Below, piece after piece: positions 35,149 through 44,810 of a stretch of 64,000 nucleotides of DNA. The position numbers and the translations under genes are program-made. Source of the stretch: Rhodanobacteraceae bacterium (GTDB taxonomy: Bacteria > Pseudomonadota > Gammaproteobacteria > Xanthomonadales > SZUA-5). How positions within the stretch are numbered: the first letter of the stretch is position 1; each line of letters begins with the position of its first letter. Where the stretch lies: NCBI GenBank assembly GCA_016713135.1, contig JADJPR010000020.1, forward strand, positions 62,001 to 126,000. The letters are read 5' to 3'. The notes beneath the pieces were generated by a model. It had not been told where the DNA came from, made no database searches, and worked only from the letters and a program-made list of their open reading frames with translations.

Positions 35149-36861
35149 TTATTCGTAGCCGTTGGCGAACAAGGGATCGGGCGCGCCGACGGTGACGAAA
35201 ACAGCGGCGACAGGGCCCTGGTTGCCGGCGGCGTCGGTAGCGCGCAGGTACACGAGTTGGCGGCCGTTCTGCAGCGCGGCGACCGGCACGTCGACGGTGA
35301 CGTTCTCTGCAGCCGCGTTCCAGGTCCCGTCCACCGGCTGCATCTGGGACAGGGGCGTGACGCCAGGCTGCCACGGCGGCTGCAGGTAGACCGCGACGCC
35401 GGTGACGGACTGCGCGGGCTCGGTGCCTTCGGTGTTGTTGAAGCGTGCGTCATCGGCGCGCGCGCTGAAGGTCACCGTGCTACCCGCCAACGCCGCGGAG
35501 AGATTGGTCAGCTCCGGCCCCGCAGCCCAACGATACGGCGCGCGGGCGAGTCTGGAGGCCATCCAGAAGCCGTTGATCACCGGCTGCGCCAAGCTCGCCT
35601 CGTAGGTGGTGCAACTGGGGAAGAAGCTGCTGCCGGCCATTTCGATGGTGAACGCAGCCACGCCCAAGGTGCCGTAGGTGAAGTCATCAGTGGCTCCGCC
35701 AATCGCGCCGCCCAGGCTGCCCTGCTCCGGGGTCAGGCCATTGTAGTAGGCGATCTTGCGCCCAAGCGTCTGCAGCGCAACGGCGTTCGGCGCGGGCACA
35801 TTGGTGTTGCCCCAGGACCACCAGGTGGTGGCTGCATTGCTGTGCACGTCCATGTAGATGCCGGTGGCGTCCGGCGAAATCGGCGTGACCAGATCGACGC
35901 CCGGTCCTTCGGCACGCTGGTCGGGGAAGATCGAGCGCAGGTAGGCAATGATCGCCTGCGATTCCACCTCCGAAGACGGCGTGGGCCCACGATAGATGTC
36001 GCTGCAGTCGCTGCCCGAACTGCCGGAGCCGCCCCAGTCGAAGGGGAAGTTGCGGTTCAGGTCCACACCCAGCGATGTGCCGCCGGTGGGGCAGAAGTTC
36101 TCGTCGCGGTTCTTGCGCTGCATCCGAGTGGCGCTGATCTCGGCCACCTTGCGTCCGTCCGGATTGGCGTGCAGCAGGATGTGCACTTCCTGGTGGTCGA
36201 GCACCCAGGTGACATCCGGGTTGTTGCCGTACTGGCCGGCCAGCCATTCGCCGTAGCGCAGCACGGTTTCGGCGGTAACGTACTCGCGCGCGTGCAGTCC
36301 GCCCTGCAGGTAGTGCACCGGCTTGACCCCGCCGATGCTGCGGTTGGTCAGCCGCAGTACCCACAGATCGTGTCCGAGCGCAGGGTTCTGCACTTTTTTC
36401 CAGCTGTCGCCGATATCCACCAGTTCCGCCACGTCCGGGTGCTGCGCAACCAGTTGCTGTGCGCTGGCGATGCTCTCCTCGACAGTGCGGTAGCAGGTGT
36501 AGCCGGGAATGCCGGTGATTTGGTCGGGCGACACCACCACGGGTGCATAGACCGCCTGGGTCAGATCGGGATCGATCGCGACGCGGAAGCCCTCGTCGAG
36601 CAGTCGCTGGTACTCGAAGCGGTTGTCGACCTCGATGATCAACACGCCGGCCTTGCGGTCCACGCGCCACGGCGCGGCTCGGCGCAGCAGCAGCGCCAGC
36701 GCGCGATCCGAATCGAAATGCGCGCGCACCACCCAGGGCCCGCTGCCCTCGGGCATGCGCGTGCTCGGCTGCAGCAGCGGCGCGGGTTCGATCCGCGCAG
36801 CCGCCAGCGGCGCCGCAGCGCAGAGCGCCGCGCACAGGATCATCAGGGGAGCGAGCCGCAT
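35149..36861 (-). CDS. Secreted M14 zinc carboxypeptidase with F-x-x-G-Y-E tail
   Basis: 570 residues. Signal peptide (1-22). The peptidase domain (about 110-430) holds the zinc ligands in HAREYVTAET (His, Glu) and DVHSNA (His), the NPDGR and DLNRNF substrate motifs, and the catalytic Glu in FTIEMAGSS. A beta-rich domain follows (about 440-555), and the last residues are DPLFANGYE, the F-x-x-G-F/Y-E tail also found on the beta-helix proteins. Function: extracytoplasmic removal of C-terminal residues from peptides. Confidence 0.93.
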   Translation of the reverse strand: MRLAPLMILCAALCAAAPLAAARIEPAPLLQPSTRMPEGSGPWVVRAHFDSDRALALLLRRAAPWRVDRKAGVLIIEVDNRFEYQRLLDEGFRVAIDPDLTQAVYAPVVVSPDQITGIPGYTCYRTVEESIASAQQLVAQHPDVAELVDIGDSWKKVQNPALGHDLWVLRLTNRSIGGVKPVHYLQGGLHAREYVTAETVLRYGEWLAGQYGNNPDVTWVLDHQEVHILLHANPDGRKVAEISATRMQRKNRDENFCPTGGTSLGVDLNRNFPFDWGGSGSSGSDCSDIYRGPTPSSEVESQAIIAYLRSIFPDQRAEGPGVDLVTPISPDATGIYMDVHSNAATTWWSWGNTNVPAPNAVALQTLGRKIAYYNGLTPEQGSLGGAIGGATDDFTYGTLGVAAFTIEMAGSSFFPSCTTYEASLAQPVINGFWMASRLARAPYRWAAGPELTNLSAALAGSTVTFSARADDARFNNTEGTEPAQSVTGVAVYLQPPWQPGVTPLSQMQPVDGTWNAAAENVTVDVPVAALQNGRQLVYLRATDAAGNQGPVAAVFVTVGAPDPLFANGYE

Positions 36862-36927
36862 GCGGGCAACCAGATGGTACGACGCCCGCGATTATAGAGT
36901 GCCACTCACTCGTAATGACGCAGCCCC

Positions 36928-37046
36928 GTTCAACGCAGAGACGCAGAGGACGCGGAGAAAGGCATAAGAAAGCCGTTCTCTGTTCCACCTGCTTTCCTCT
37001 GCTCTCCTCTGCGTTCCTTTGCGTGCTTTGCGTCTCCGCGTTGAAC
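36928..37046 (+). repeat. Inverted repeat pair (ACGCAGAG units)
   Basis: Left arm 36928-36960 (GTTCAACGCAGAGACGC...) and right arm about 36992-37046 (units CTCTGCG, TTTGCGT, ending GCGTTGAAC) are imperfect reverse complements, loop about 31 nt. It lies in the gap between relA and the carboxypeptidase, both on the minus strand. Confidence 0.8.
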
Positions 37047-37065
37047 CGTTCCCGGCTGCGCCCGG

Positions 37066-39231
37066 TCACCCCACCCGCTCCGCCTCGGTCACGTTGCTCA
37101 GCGCGCGCAGCTTGCCGAGCACATTGGCCAACTGGCCGAAGTCGGCGACCTTGAGCGTCAGGTGCAGCGTGGCGAGGCCAGTGGCCGCATCGTCCTTGCT
37201 GTCCATCGCGCCGATATTGATTTCGGCGGCGGCCAGCACGGCGCCGACGTCGCGAATCAGGCCGGTGCGGTTGTAGGCCGAGACGCGCACGCGCACCGGG
37301 TACTTGTCGTCACGGCGGCCGCCCCACTGCACGTCGATCACGCGTTCGGGCGAATGACCGGAGAGGTTCAGCAAGCTCTTGCAGTCAGCACGGTGCACGC
37401 TGACGCCGCGCCCCTTGGTGATGAACCCGACGATGGGATCGCCGGGCACCGGGTTGCAGCACCCGGCCATCGCCACCAGCAAATTGCCGACGCCCTCGAT
37501 GACAATCGCGTCCCGGTCTCTGCGCGGCCCGATCTGCGCGCCCAGGCGCTGAGTCAGGATCTGCGCCGGGTCGGCCTTCGGCGCCTCGGCCTCATGGACG
37601 AGGCGCGCGACCTGCGCCGGCGACACATCGCCGAGCGCCACCGCCAGGTACAACTCGTCGACGCTCGGCAGGTGCAGCTTGGGCAGCAGCGCCTCGATGC
37701 GCGCCGGCGTCAGCGCCAGCCGCTTCAGTTCGCGCTCGAGGATCTCGCGGCCCTCGCGCAGGTTGTGCTCACGATCCAGCTTGTGGAACCAGGTGCGCAC
37801 CTTGTGGCGTGCACGCGAGCTGGCGAGGAAGCCGAGCTGCGGCAGCAGCCAGTCGCGCTTGGGCTGGCCTTCCTTGGCGGTCAGGATCTCGACCCGGTCG
37901 CCGGTGCGCGGGGTGAATGTGAGCGGCACGATGCGGCCGTTGACCTTCGCGCCGCGGCAGCGATGGCCGACCTCGGTGTGCACGGTGTAGGCGAAATCCA
38001 GCACCGTCGCGCCCTTGGGCAAATCGACCACCTCACCGCGCGGGGTCAGCAGGTAGACGCGGTCCTCCAGCAACTCGGTCGAAAAGCCGGCCAGCAGCGC
38101 ACCGTCGTCGGCAGCCTCCTCGCGGCCTTCCAGCAGCTGGCGCATCCACTGGATCTTGCGCTCGAAGTCGGCGCCGGCGCCGCCGCCCTCCTTGTAGCGC
38201 CAGTGCGCGGCGACACCGAGTTCGGCGTTCTCGTGCATCTGGTGGGTGCGGATCTGCACCTCCACCGACTTCCCCTCGGGGCCGATGACCGCGGTGTGCA
38301 GCGAGCGGTAGTCGTTGCCCTTGGGCTTGGCGATGTAGTCGTCGAACTCCTTCGGGATCGGTGTCCAGTGCGCATGCACCACGCCCAGCGCGGCATAGCA
38401 GGTAGGCACGTCCGGCACCAGCACGCGCACCGCGCGCACGTCGTACAGCTCGGAGAAGTCCACGCCCTTGCGCTGCATCTTCTTCCAGATGCTGTAGATG
38501 TGCTTCGGGCGGCCGGCGACATCCGCCTTGAGGCCGGCGGCGGCGAGTGCCTGGCGCAATTCGGACAGCACCAGCCGGATGTAGCGCTCGCGGTCTTCGC
38601 GACGCTCGTCCAGCAGCCCGGCGATGCGCTTGTAGGTATCCGGTTGCAGGAAGCGGAAGACGAGGTCCTCCAGTTCCCACTTGACCTGCCAGATGCCCAG
38701 GCGATTGGCCAGCGGGCCGTGGATGTCCGCCGCCAGCTGCGCCAGCCGGCGGCGCTCGGCCTCCGGCAGGGAGGCCGCCTCGCGCAGGCGCACCAGCTGG
38801 CGCGCGAGCAGGATGAACACCACGCGCAGATCGCGGATCAGTACCAGCAGCAGACGGCGCAGGCCCTCGGCGCTGGCGTTGGCCGCCTTGTGTTCGTGCA
38901 ATGGCCAGACCTTGTCCGCTTCCAGCTGGCCCTGCAGCAGGGTTTCCTGCGCGGGACCGTAACGCCGCGCCAGTTCCGCGACCAGCTCCGGCTGGGCGCG
39001 CGCCTCCGGGTACAGCGCCGCAGCCAGCAAGGTCTCGTCGTCGACCTTGAGCTCGCAGAGCACATCGAGCGTACGCGCCACCAGCGCCTGCTCTGCCGCG
39101 CCGACGCGCAGGCTGTCGGCCCAGTGCTGGTGCAGCTGCCCGAGTTGCGCCGCGATACCGGCGCCCAGCCCGTGGCGCTGGGCCAGCCAGTCGTGGAGGT
39201 TTTCGGCGCGATGCGGGCTGCGGGCTTTCAT
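37066..39231 (-). CDS. relA: GTP pyrophosphokinase RelA
   Basis: 721 residues. It makes (p)ppGpp from GTP/GDP and ATP on starved ribosomes. The hydrolase domain (about 45-200) has lost the catalytic HD (ALYPEAR in place of H-D-x-x-E-D). The synthetase domain (about 235-350) has RPKHIYSIWKKMQRK and the RelA-type acidic EFDD (about 295) instead of the SpoT RxKD. A TGS domain (about 395-455, VLDFAYTVHTEVGHRC), a zinc-finger-like AMAGCCNPVPGD (about 595) and a C-terminal ACT domain (about 645-716) follow. So it is the synthetase-only paralogue; a SpoT must lie elsewhere. Confidence 0.95.
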   Translation of the reverse strand: MKARSPHRAENLHDWLAQRHGLGAGIAAQLGQLHQHWADSLRVGAAEQALVARTLDVLCELKVDDETLLAAALYPEARAQPELVAELARRYGPAQETLLQGQLEADKVWPLHEHKAANASAEGLRRLLLVLIRDLRVVFILLARQLVRLREAASLPEAERRRLAQLAADIHGPLANRLGIWQVKWELEDLVFRFLQPDTYKRIAGLLDERREDRERYIRLVLSELRQALAAAGLKADVAGRPKHIYSIWKKMQRKGVDFSELYDVRAVRVLVPDVPTCYAALGVVHAHWTPIPKEFDDYIAKPKGNDYRSLHTAVIGPEGKSVEVQIRTHQMHENAELGVAAHWRYKEGGGAGADFERKIQWMRQLLEGREEAADDGALLAGFSTELLEDRVYLLTPRGEVVDLPKGATVLDFAYTVHTEVGHRCRGAKVNGRIVPLTFTPRTGDRVEILTAKEGQPKRDWLLPQLGFLASSRARHKVRTWFHKLDREHNLREGREILERELKRLALTPARIEALLPKLHLPSVDELYLAVALGDVSPAQVARLVHEAEAPKADPAQILTQRLGAQIGPRRDRDAIVIEGVGNLLVAMAGCCNPVPGDPIVGFITKGRGVSVHRADCKSLLNLSGHSPERVIDVQWGGRRDDKYPVRVRVSAYNRTGLIRDVGAVLAAAEINIGAMDSKDDAATGLATLHLTLKVADFGQLANVLGKLRALSNVTEAERVG

Positions 39232-39254
39232 GGGTCCCGATCATGCATCGGGCC

Positions 39255-39286
39255 GGGCTGCCCGCGCATCCCGGCGCGGGCAGCCC
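39255..39286 (-). terminator. 13-bp GC-rich hairpin after the Calx-beta gene
   Basis: GGGCTGCCCGCGC (39255-39267) and GCGCGGGCAGCCC (39274-39286) form a perfect stem with a 6-nt loop. It sits 13 bp past the Calx-beta stop; no T run follows, so termination strength is uncertain. Confidence 0.5.
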
Positions 39287-39298
39287 GTACGGCCCGCT

Positions 39299-42004
39299 TC
39301 AGCGGCGCTTGGCGGCACCCGACGGAATGTCGTCGTTGGTGATGGTACCGATACCCTGGTTGTCGCTCACGGTCACCTGGGCGTTGTTCGGCGCGCCGAG
39401 GTTCACCTGGAAGAACTCGTCGGATTCGACCGACGTATCGCCGTTGACGACCACGCTGATGGTGCGGGTCTCGTTGGCGGCGCCGGTGAAGATCGCCGTG
39501 GTCGCCGGCGCGATCGCCACGTAGTCGTTGTTGGCGACCGTGGCGGTGTCGTCGCTGCTGCTCACCGGCACCGAGAAGCTGCCCTGCACCGAACCGTTCA
39601 GCGAGATGGTGAAGGTGGCATTGATCGTCCCGGTGTTGCCCTCGGTCACGCTGACGTCGTTGATCGACAGCGAGGCGGCATCGTCGTTGGTGATGGTGCC
39701 GATGCCCTGCGAGTCGGTGCGCGTGACCGCGCCATTGCTGGGCACGCCAAGGTTGACGAAGAAGTCCTCGTTCGGCTCCAGCATGGTGTCGCCGATCACC
39801 ACCACGGTGACGGTCTGGGTCTCGCCCGGCGTGCCGGCGAAATTCAGGGTCTGTCCGCCCGGCAGGCTGGTGTAGTCCGAATCCGCCGTCGCGGTGCCGC
39901 TCTGGCTGCTGACCGGGACGGTGAAGCCGCCCTGCACGCTGCCGCTCAGGGTGACCGTGAACGTGGCATTGGTCGGACCGGCGTTGCCTTCGGCGACGCT
40001 GACATCGTTGATCGCGATCGACGCGCTGTCGTCGTTGTTGATGGTGCCGGCACCGCTGGAATCGGCCAGCGTGACGGCTGCGTTGGACGGCGCGCCGAGG
40101 TTGACCGTGAAAGTCTCGTTGACTTCCAGCGTGGTGTCGCCGAAGACCGGGACACTGATCGTCCGGGTCTCGCCGGCGGTGCCGGTGAAGCTCAGCGTGG
40201 TGCCACCCGGGATCGGGTCGTAATCGGAACCACTGGTCGCGGTCCCGTTGGCGCTGGTCACCGGCAGCGTGAAGCCACCCTGCACGGCTGCATCCAGGGT
40301 CACGGTGAAGGTGGCATTGGTGGTGCCGCTGTTGCCTTCGCTGACGCTGACATCGTTGATCGACAGGGCCGCTGCGTCGTCGTTGTTGATGGTGCCGACG
40401 CCGGTCCCGTCTGCCAGCGTCACCGCCGCGTTGCTCGGCGTGCCGAGGGTCACATTGAAGGTCTCGTTCGGCTCCAGCACGGTATCGCCGAGCACCGGTA
40501 CGCTGATGGTCTTGGTCTCGCCGGCGGTGCCGGTGAAGCTCAGCGTGGTGCCGCCCGGGATCGCCGTGTAGTCGGAACCGCTGGTCGCGGTGCCGTTGGC
40601 GCTGCTCACCGGCACCGTGAAGCCGCCCTGCACTGCCGAGTTCAGCGTGACGGTGAAGGTGGCATTGGTGCTGCCCGAGTTGCCTTCCGACAGGTTGACG
40701 TCGTTGATGGACAGCGAGGCAGCGTCGTCATTCGTGATCGTGCCCTGGCCGGTGCCATCGGTGATGCCGGCGCCGGTCGGGTTCGACAGGTTGATGGTGA
40801 AGGTCTCGTTGCCTTCAAGCACGGCGTCGCCGGTGACGGTGACGCTGACCGTCGCCGTGGCGCTGCCGCCAGCGGTGAAGTTCACCGTCTGGTTGCTGAT
40901 CGCGGTGTAGTCGCTGCCCGCAGTGGCGGTGCCATCCGCGGTATTGACCACGACGCTGGCCGCACTGGTGGTATTGCTGCGCGTGATCGTGAACTGGAAC
41001 GTGGTGTTGCCGCCCGTGCCTTCGGCCAGAGTGACGTCGTTGATGCTGAAGCTGGCCTGCTGCACGGTAGCCGTCAGCACGCCCTGGTTGTTTCCGAGCG
41101 CCGTTTCGCCGGCAACCGGCGGCGCGAAGGCGGCGGCGCTGACCGAGAACTGCGAGCCCAGGGTGGCGCCAGCGTTCAACTGACGCGACACGCTGAAAGT
41201 GACACTGGCGCCCACCGGCAGCGACACCGCATTCAGTGCGAGGTTGCCGACGCCGGAAGGCGTTCCGCAGCTGCCGCCACCGGAAGCGGCGCAGGACCAG
41301 CTGCCGGCAGACAGCGGTGCCTGGAATCCGCCCGCAACCTTCGGGTACCAGTCACGTACGCGCACGTTGCTGGCGCTGGTACCGCCGGTATTGCTGACCA
41401 CGATCGAGTAGTTGAAGTTGCTGCCCGGCGACGCCGACGTGGCGCCGTTGACCGCGACCTCGAGGTTCGCGGCGGAGCTGCCCTTGACTGACGAAGCCTG
41501 CGCCGAGCTCGAGCCCTCGAAACCATTGGCGTAGACCGCTTCGGCAATCGCGCCGCCGTTGACGCCCTGGAAACACGAGGCATTGGCCGCGGGCGACATC
41601 ACGCAGCAAGCCAGCTCGCTGCTGGCGCTGACCTTGAACAGCCCTGCCGACGCGCCGTTGGTGTAGTAGTCGAAACTCGAGATGCCGCCGTACAGCGGGC
41701 CGAAGTTGTCGAGATTGGTGTCGGCATAGGTCAGCGACACCGGATTCACTGCACCGCCCGGTGCGGCGGCGAAGTCGACGCAGAGCATCGGCTGCGACAG
41801 GCGCAGGGAGATGTTGCGGCGCCCATCGGCAATCGATCGATTGAGGTAGTCGATGTTGGTCGCCGTGGCCAGGCCGATGCGCCCGGAATTGTTGATCGCG
41901 AGACCGACAGGACCGGCCGTGACCGATTTATCTGCGGCAGGCGCGGAGCCCGAGGCCAGCGCGGAAAGCGCGATGGCGGTCACCAGTACCGAACGAAACT
42001 GCAT
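39299..42004 (-). CDS. Secreted protein with five Calx-beta repeats
   Basis: 901 residues. Signal peptide (1-24, MQFRSVLVTAIALSAL...). An N-terminal region of unknown fold (about 25-180) ends in AEAVYANGFEGSS, an internal copy of the F/Y-x-x-G-F-E motif. A DUF11-like domain (about 195-300) follows, then five Calx-beta domains of about 112 residues (each SINDVxxxEG... to GTIxNDD, the Ca sites). The repeats are near-identical at nucleotide level. Likely extracellular adhesin or matrix protein. Start chosen at the signal peptide; the upstream in-frame ATG at 42052 lacks any signal. Confidence 0.88.
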   Translation of the reverse strand: MQFRSVLVTAIALSALASGSAPAADKSVTAGPVGLAINNSGRIGLATATNIDYLNRSIADGRRNISLRLSQPMLCVDFAAAPGGAVNPVSLTYADTNLDNFGPLYGGISSFDYYTNGASAGLFKVSASSELACCVMSPAANASCFQGVNGGAIAEAVYANGFEGSSSAQASSVKGSSAANLEVAVNGATSASPGSNFNYSIVVSNTGGTSASNVRVRDWYPKVAGGFQAPLSAGSWSCAASGGGSCGTPSGVGNLALNAVSLPVGASVTFSVSRQLNAGATLGSQFSVSAAAFAPPVAGETALGNNQGVLTATVQQASFSINDVTLAEGTGGNTTFQFTITRSNTTSAASVVVNTADGTATAGSDYTAISNQTVNFTAGGSATATVSVTVTGDAVLEGNETFTINLSNPTGAGITDGTGQGTITNDDAASLSINDVNLSEGNSGSTNATFTVTLNSAVQGGFTVPVSSANGTATSGSDYTAIPGGTTLSFTGTAGETKTISVPVLGDTVLEPNETFNVTLGTPSNAAVTLADGTGVGTINNDDAAALSINDVSVSEGNSGTTNATFTVTLDAAVQGGFTLPVTSANGTATSGSDYDPIPGGTTLSFTGTAGETRTISVPVFGDTTLEVNETFTVNLGAPSNAAVTLADSSGAGTINNDDSASIAINDVSVAEGNAGPTNATFTVTLSGSVQGGFTVPVSSQSGTATADSDYTSLPGGQTLNFAGTPGETQTVTVVVIGDTMLEPNEDFFVNLGVPSNGAVTRTDSQGIGTITNDDAASLSINDVSVTEGNTGTINATFTISLNGSVQGSFSVPVSSSDDTATVANNDYVAIAPATTAIFTGAANETRTISVVVNGDTSVESDEFFQVNLGAPNNAQVTVSDNQGIGTITNDDIPSGAAKRR

Positions 42005-42332
42005 GAGGTTCTGTCGCTCCCAATGGGCTGCATGGCTTCGGCAGGGACGCACCGCCCCCGCAAACCGTTGGATTTTAGCCCGACGCCTGCTGAATACGGA
42101 AATCAGCGGACCCAGGTGCCGGTGGGGCTATTCAGCGGGTACTAGCAAACAGGGCACGGAATCGCGGCGAACAGGCACGCTCGGAGGGCACCAGGGAGGG
42201 CGCCATCTGGCGCGCGGAACGCACGTCGGCCCGGATCCGTTCGAACTGCGCGAGGTCGGCCTCGCACTCCCGCGGCCGCGGTCCCGAGGCGGCTCGCCAC
42301 GGCTCCTCGCACTTGAACTGCTCGGCGCCAAA
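42005..42332. other. 328-bp gap with a coding-like in-frame extension of the kinase
   Basis: Between the Calx-beta start and the kinase stop no independent gene was found. On the minus strand, the reading frame of the kinase continues past its TGA for 66 more codons to TGA at 42132-42134, starting FGAEQFKCEEPW, with G/C at nearly every third position. No start codon or RBS of its own is evident. See findings. Confidence 0.5.
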
Positions 42333-44639
42333 TCAAGGAAAGCGCAGGCTGATTGTCGCGAGTTTGCCGCGTTCGATCACCACGCCCTCCTCGCGGCGCC
42401 CGCCGCCTTGGCCCGCAACCACGGTGACGCGATAGTTGCCCTCCGGCAGGGTGACCAGGAAAGGCGTACTGGCATTCCGCGGGAGTGCCACCGGGCGCCC
42501 CGCGGAATCGACGATCTTCTCGATCCGCGCCCACGGCGCGGAGCTGATCGCCAGTTGTCCCTGACGCGCCTTCTCCGCTGCCTGGCGCTGGGCGACGAGG
42601 GCGCTGTCGCGGTTGCGGCTCACCGCCTGCTGGGTCTCGACCAGCCGCGGCATGTCGCCGAGTCCGGCGCGCGCCTGTCCCAGCAGGGCGAGCGCGCCGT
42701 CGAGGTCGCCGGCCTTGATCAGCCGGTCGGCATCGAACAACACCGCATTCGCCAACAGTTCGCGCATCTTCGCGTGCTCGGCGGAGGGCTGCCCGAGCTC
42801 GGAAAGCCGTGCCAGGTCCACCAGCAGGCGCGCCAGGCGCTTGCTGTCGATCACCTCGGCCTTGACCGCTTCGCTCCACTCGGCGGCGGCGCGCTTGAGT
42901 TCGCTGCTGGCGACCTTCGCGCCCAACTGCTCGACCAGGGTCGCAAGGCCCTTGTCTTGCGGCAGCACCTGCGCCAGTCGCCGCGCATCCGCCAGCGCGC
43001 GCGCGTTCTCGCCGCTGGCCAGCGCCACCTCGATCGCCGCACGCGCCACGCGCTGCGCGCCGGCTTCGATGGCCTGGAACTCCGCGTCGTCCACGAGCGC
43101 CGGGCGCAACTCGAGGTAGAGCCCGAGCACCGATTCGCCGGCAGCCGGCGCGGCACCTTCGACCAGCGCGCGCAGCCGTGACAGGCGCCCGCGCATTGCA
43201 TCCTCGCCGGCGAGCTCGGTCGCCAGTGCGGTGCGCTGGCGCAGCAGTTCCTCGCGCTCGGCCATCTTCGGCAGGGCCACGTCGATGGCCGCAAGGGTCA
43301 CGTCCAGCGCCATCAGGTTGCGCGCCGCGATCTCGCGGCGCGCGCGTTCGAGCAAGGCGCGCTGCAGTTCCGCCAGCACTGCCACCGTCTCGTCGGCGGT
43401 GGCGTGGATATCGCGCATCGCCTCTAGCGAATCCAGCGCACTTTGCCCTATCGGCTCCAGCAACTGGTCCGCCGCCAGGCGATTGCTGAACTCAAGCTGC
43501 CGCTGCATCAGCGCCAACCGTTCGGTTTCGGTGGGTGGCCGGACGCGCATTGCCCACCAGCCGACGCCGCCGGCGACCAGCACCAAGGTGAGCGCCAGCG
43601 CTGCCCACAGCGGCCAGCGGCGACGCCCAGCCACCGCGGCAGAAATGCCGGTGCGCGCCGCGGTGTCCACCTTGCGCTGGGCGGCGGCCGGCTGGCTGCG
43701 CTTGCGTTGCGCTTCCAGCGCGGCCTTTACGTCGGCATCGCGCAAGGTGTCGAAGGAAAAACCCAGGTCGCGCAGTTGCTCTGACCACGGCGTGTCCGGG
43801 CTGAACATTGCAATATGGCGCATCGCGTCCGACGCCACGAACACATCGCGCAGCGCGTGGGTGAACTCCGCCATGTTGGCGTAGCGATCCTCACGTTTCT
43901 TCGCCAGCATGCGATCCATCACCGGCTGCAGATCGGCCAGTTCCGGCGGCAGCTTCGGCAGCGGCGCGGTCAGGTGCTGCATGCACACGGCGATCGGCGT
44001 CTCGCCCTTGTACGGCGGCTCGCCGGTCAGCAGCTCGTGGAACATGATGCCGAGCGAATACAGGTCCGAGCGCCCGTCGACCTCGCCGCCGGAGACCTGC
44101 TCCGGGCTCATGTAGATCGGTGTGCCGACGATCATGTTCTCCGCGGTGATGCGGGTCTGGCTGGCCGTCAGCTCGCGCGCGATGCCGAAATCGGTCAGCA
44201 CCGGCACGCGCCCGCCGCGCAGCATCACATTGGCGGGCTTCAGGTCGCGGTGGATGATGCCGAGCTTGTGCGCCTCGTCCAGCGCGGAAGCCAGTTGCAC
44301 CGCGATCGCGATCGACTCGCCCACCGCGACGCCCTGCTTGAGCTTGTCGACCAGGGTGCCGCCGCCGAGGTACTCCATCGCGATGTAGGCGATGTCACCG
44401 ACTTTGGCGATGTCGTAGATCCCGCAGACGTTCTTGTGAGTGATCTTGGCGAGCGTGCGGCCTTCACGCAGGAAGCGCTTCTCGGTGCGCTCCGGGTCGT
44501 CGTCCCCGTGGGTGCGCAGCACCTTGATCGCCACCTTGCGTTCCAGCGATATCTGCATCGCCAGGTACACGGTCGCCATGCCGCCGGCGCCGATCTGGCG
44601 CAGGAGCTGGTAGCCGGGAATCTGCGGGGCGGCTGCCAC
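42333..44639 (-). CDS. Membrane Ser/Thr protein kinase with cytoplasmic kinase domain
   Basis: 768 residues. A Hanks-type kinase (about 8-270): G-loop IGAGGMATVYLA, Lys in VAIKVL, HRDLKPANV catalytic loop (about 128), DFGIAR, and GTPIYMSPEQ. A linker, one membrane helix (about 344-366, WAALALTLVLVAGGVGWW) and a long extracytoplasmic helical region (about 370-690) follow, ending in a short beta domain (NYRVTVVAGQGG). Target unknown. The frame seems to continue beyond the stop (see 42005-42332). Confidence 0.92.
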   Translation of the reverse strand: MAAAPQIPGYQLLRQIGAGGMATVYLAMQISLERKVAIKVLRTHGDDDPERTEKRFLREGRTLAKITHKNVCGIYDIAKVGDIAYIAMEYLGGGTLVDKLKQGVAVGESIAIAVQLASALDEAHKLGIIHRDLKPANVMLRGGRVPVLTDFGIARELTASQTRITAENMIVGTPIYMSPEQVSGGEVDGRSDLYSLGIMFHELLTGEPPYKGETPIAVCMQHLTAPLPKLPPELADLQPVMDRMLAKKREDRYANMAEFTHALRDVFVASDAMRHIAMFSPDTPWSEQLRDLGFSFDTLRDADVKAALEAQRKRSQPAAAQRKVDTAARTGISAAVAGRRRWPLWAALALTLVLVAGGVGWWAMRVRPPTETERLALMQRQLEFSNRLAADQLLEPIGQSALDSLEAMRDIHATADETVAVLAELQRALLERARREIAARNLMALDVTLAAIDVALPKMAEREELLRQRTALATELAGEDAMRGRLSRLRALVEGAAPAAGESVLGLYLELRPALVDDAEFQAIEAGAQRVARAAIEVALASGENARALADARRLAQVLPQDKGLATLVEQLGAKVASSELKRAAAEWSEAVKAEVIDSKRLARLLVDLARLSELGQPSAEHAKMRELLANAVLFDADRLIKAGDLDGALALLGQARAGLGDMPRLVETQQAVSRNRDSALVAQRQAAEKARQGQLAISSAPWARIEKIVDSAGRPVALPRNASTPFLVTLPEGNYRVTVVAGQGGGRREEGVVIERGKLATISLRFP

Positions 44640-44810
44640 GATCGCTCACGCACCGGGAAGAGGGTCGGGCGAGTTTAGCCCGCATTTCCTGCAGCGGCGA
44701 TGGCCTGGGAACCTTTTGCGGGAGGCACGGTCCGAAGGGCTTCGCGCTATATTCCGCGCCCCTTCCCGCCGCCCGGCGGGCACGCCCCCGCTGTTTCCAG
44801 GAGTCACCCG

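Noticed and set aside
39255..39286. Small RNA in the relA/Calx-beta gap
   Set aside because: Only a simple hairpin is present with no promoter; a transcript end is the simpler reading.
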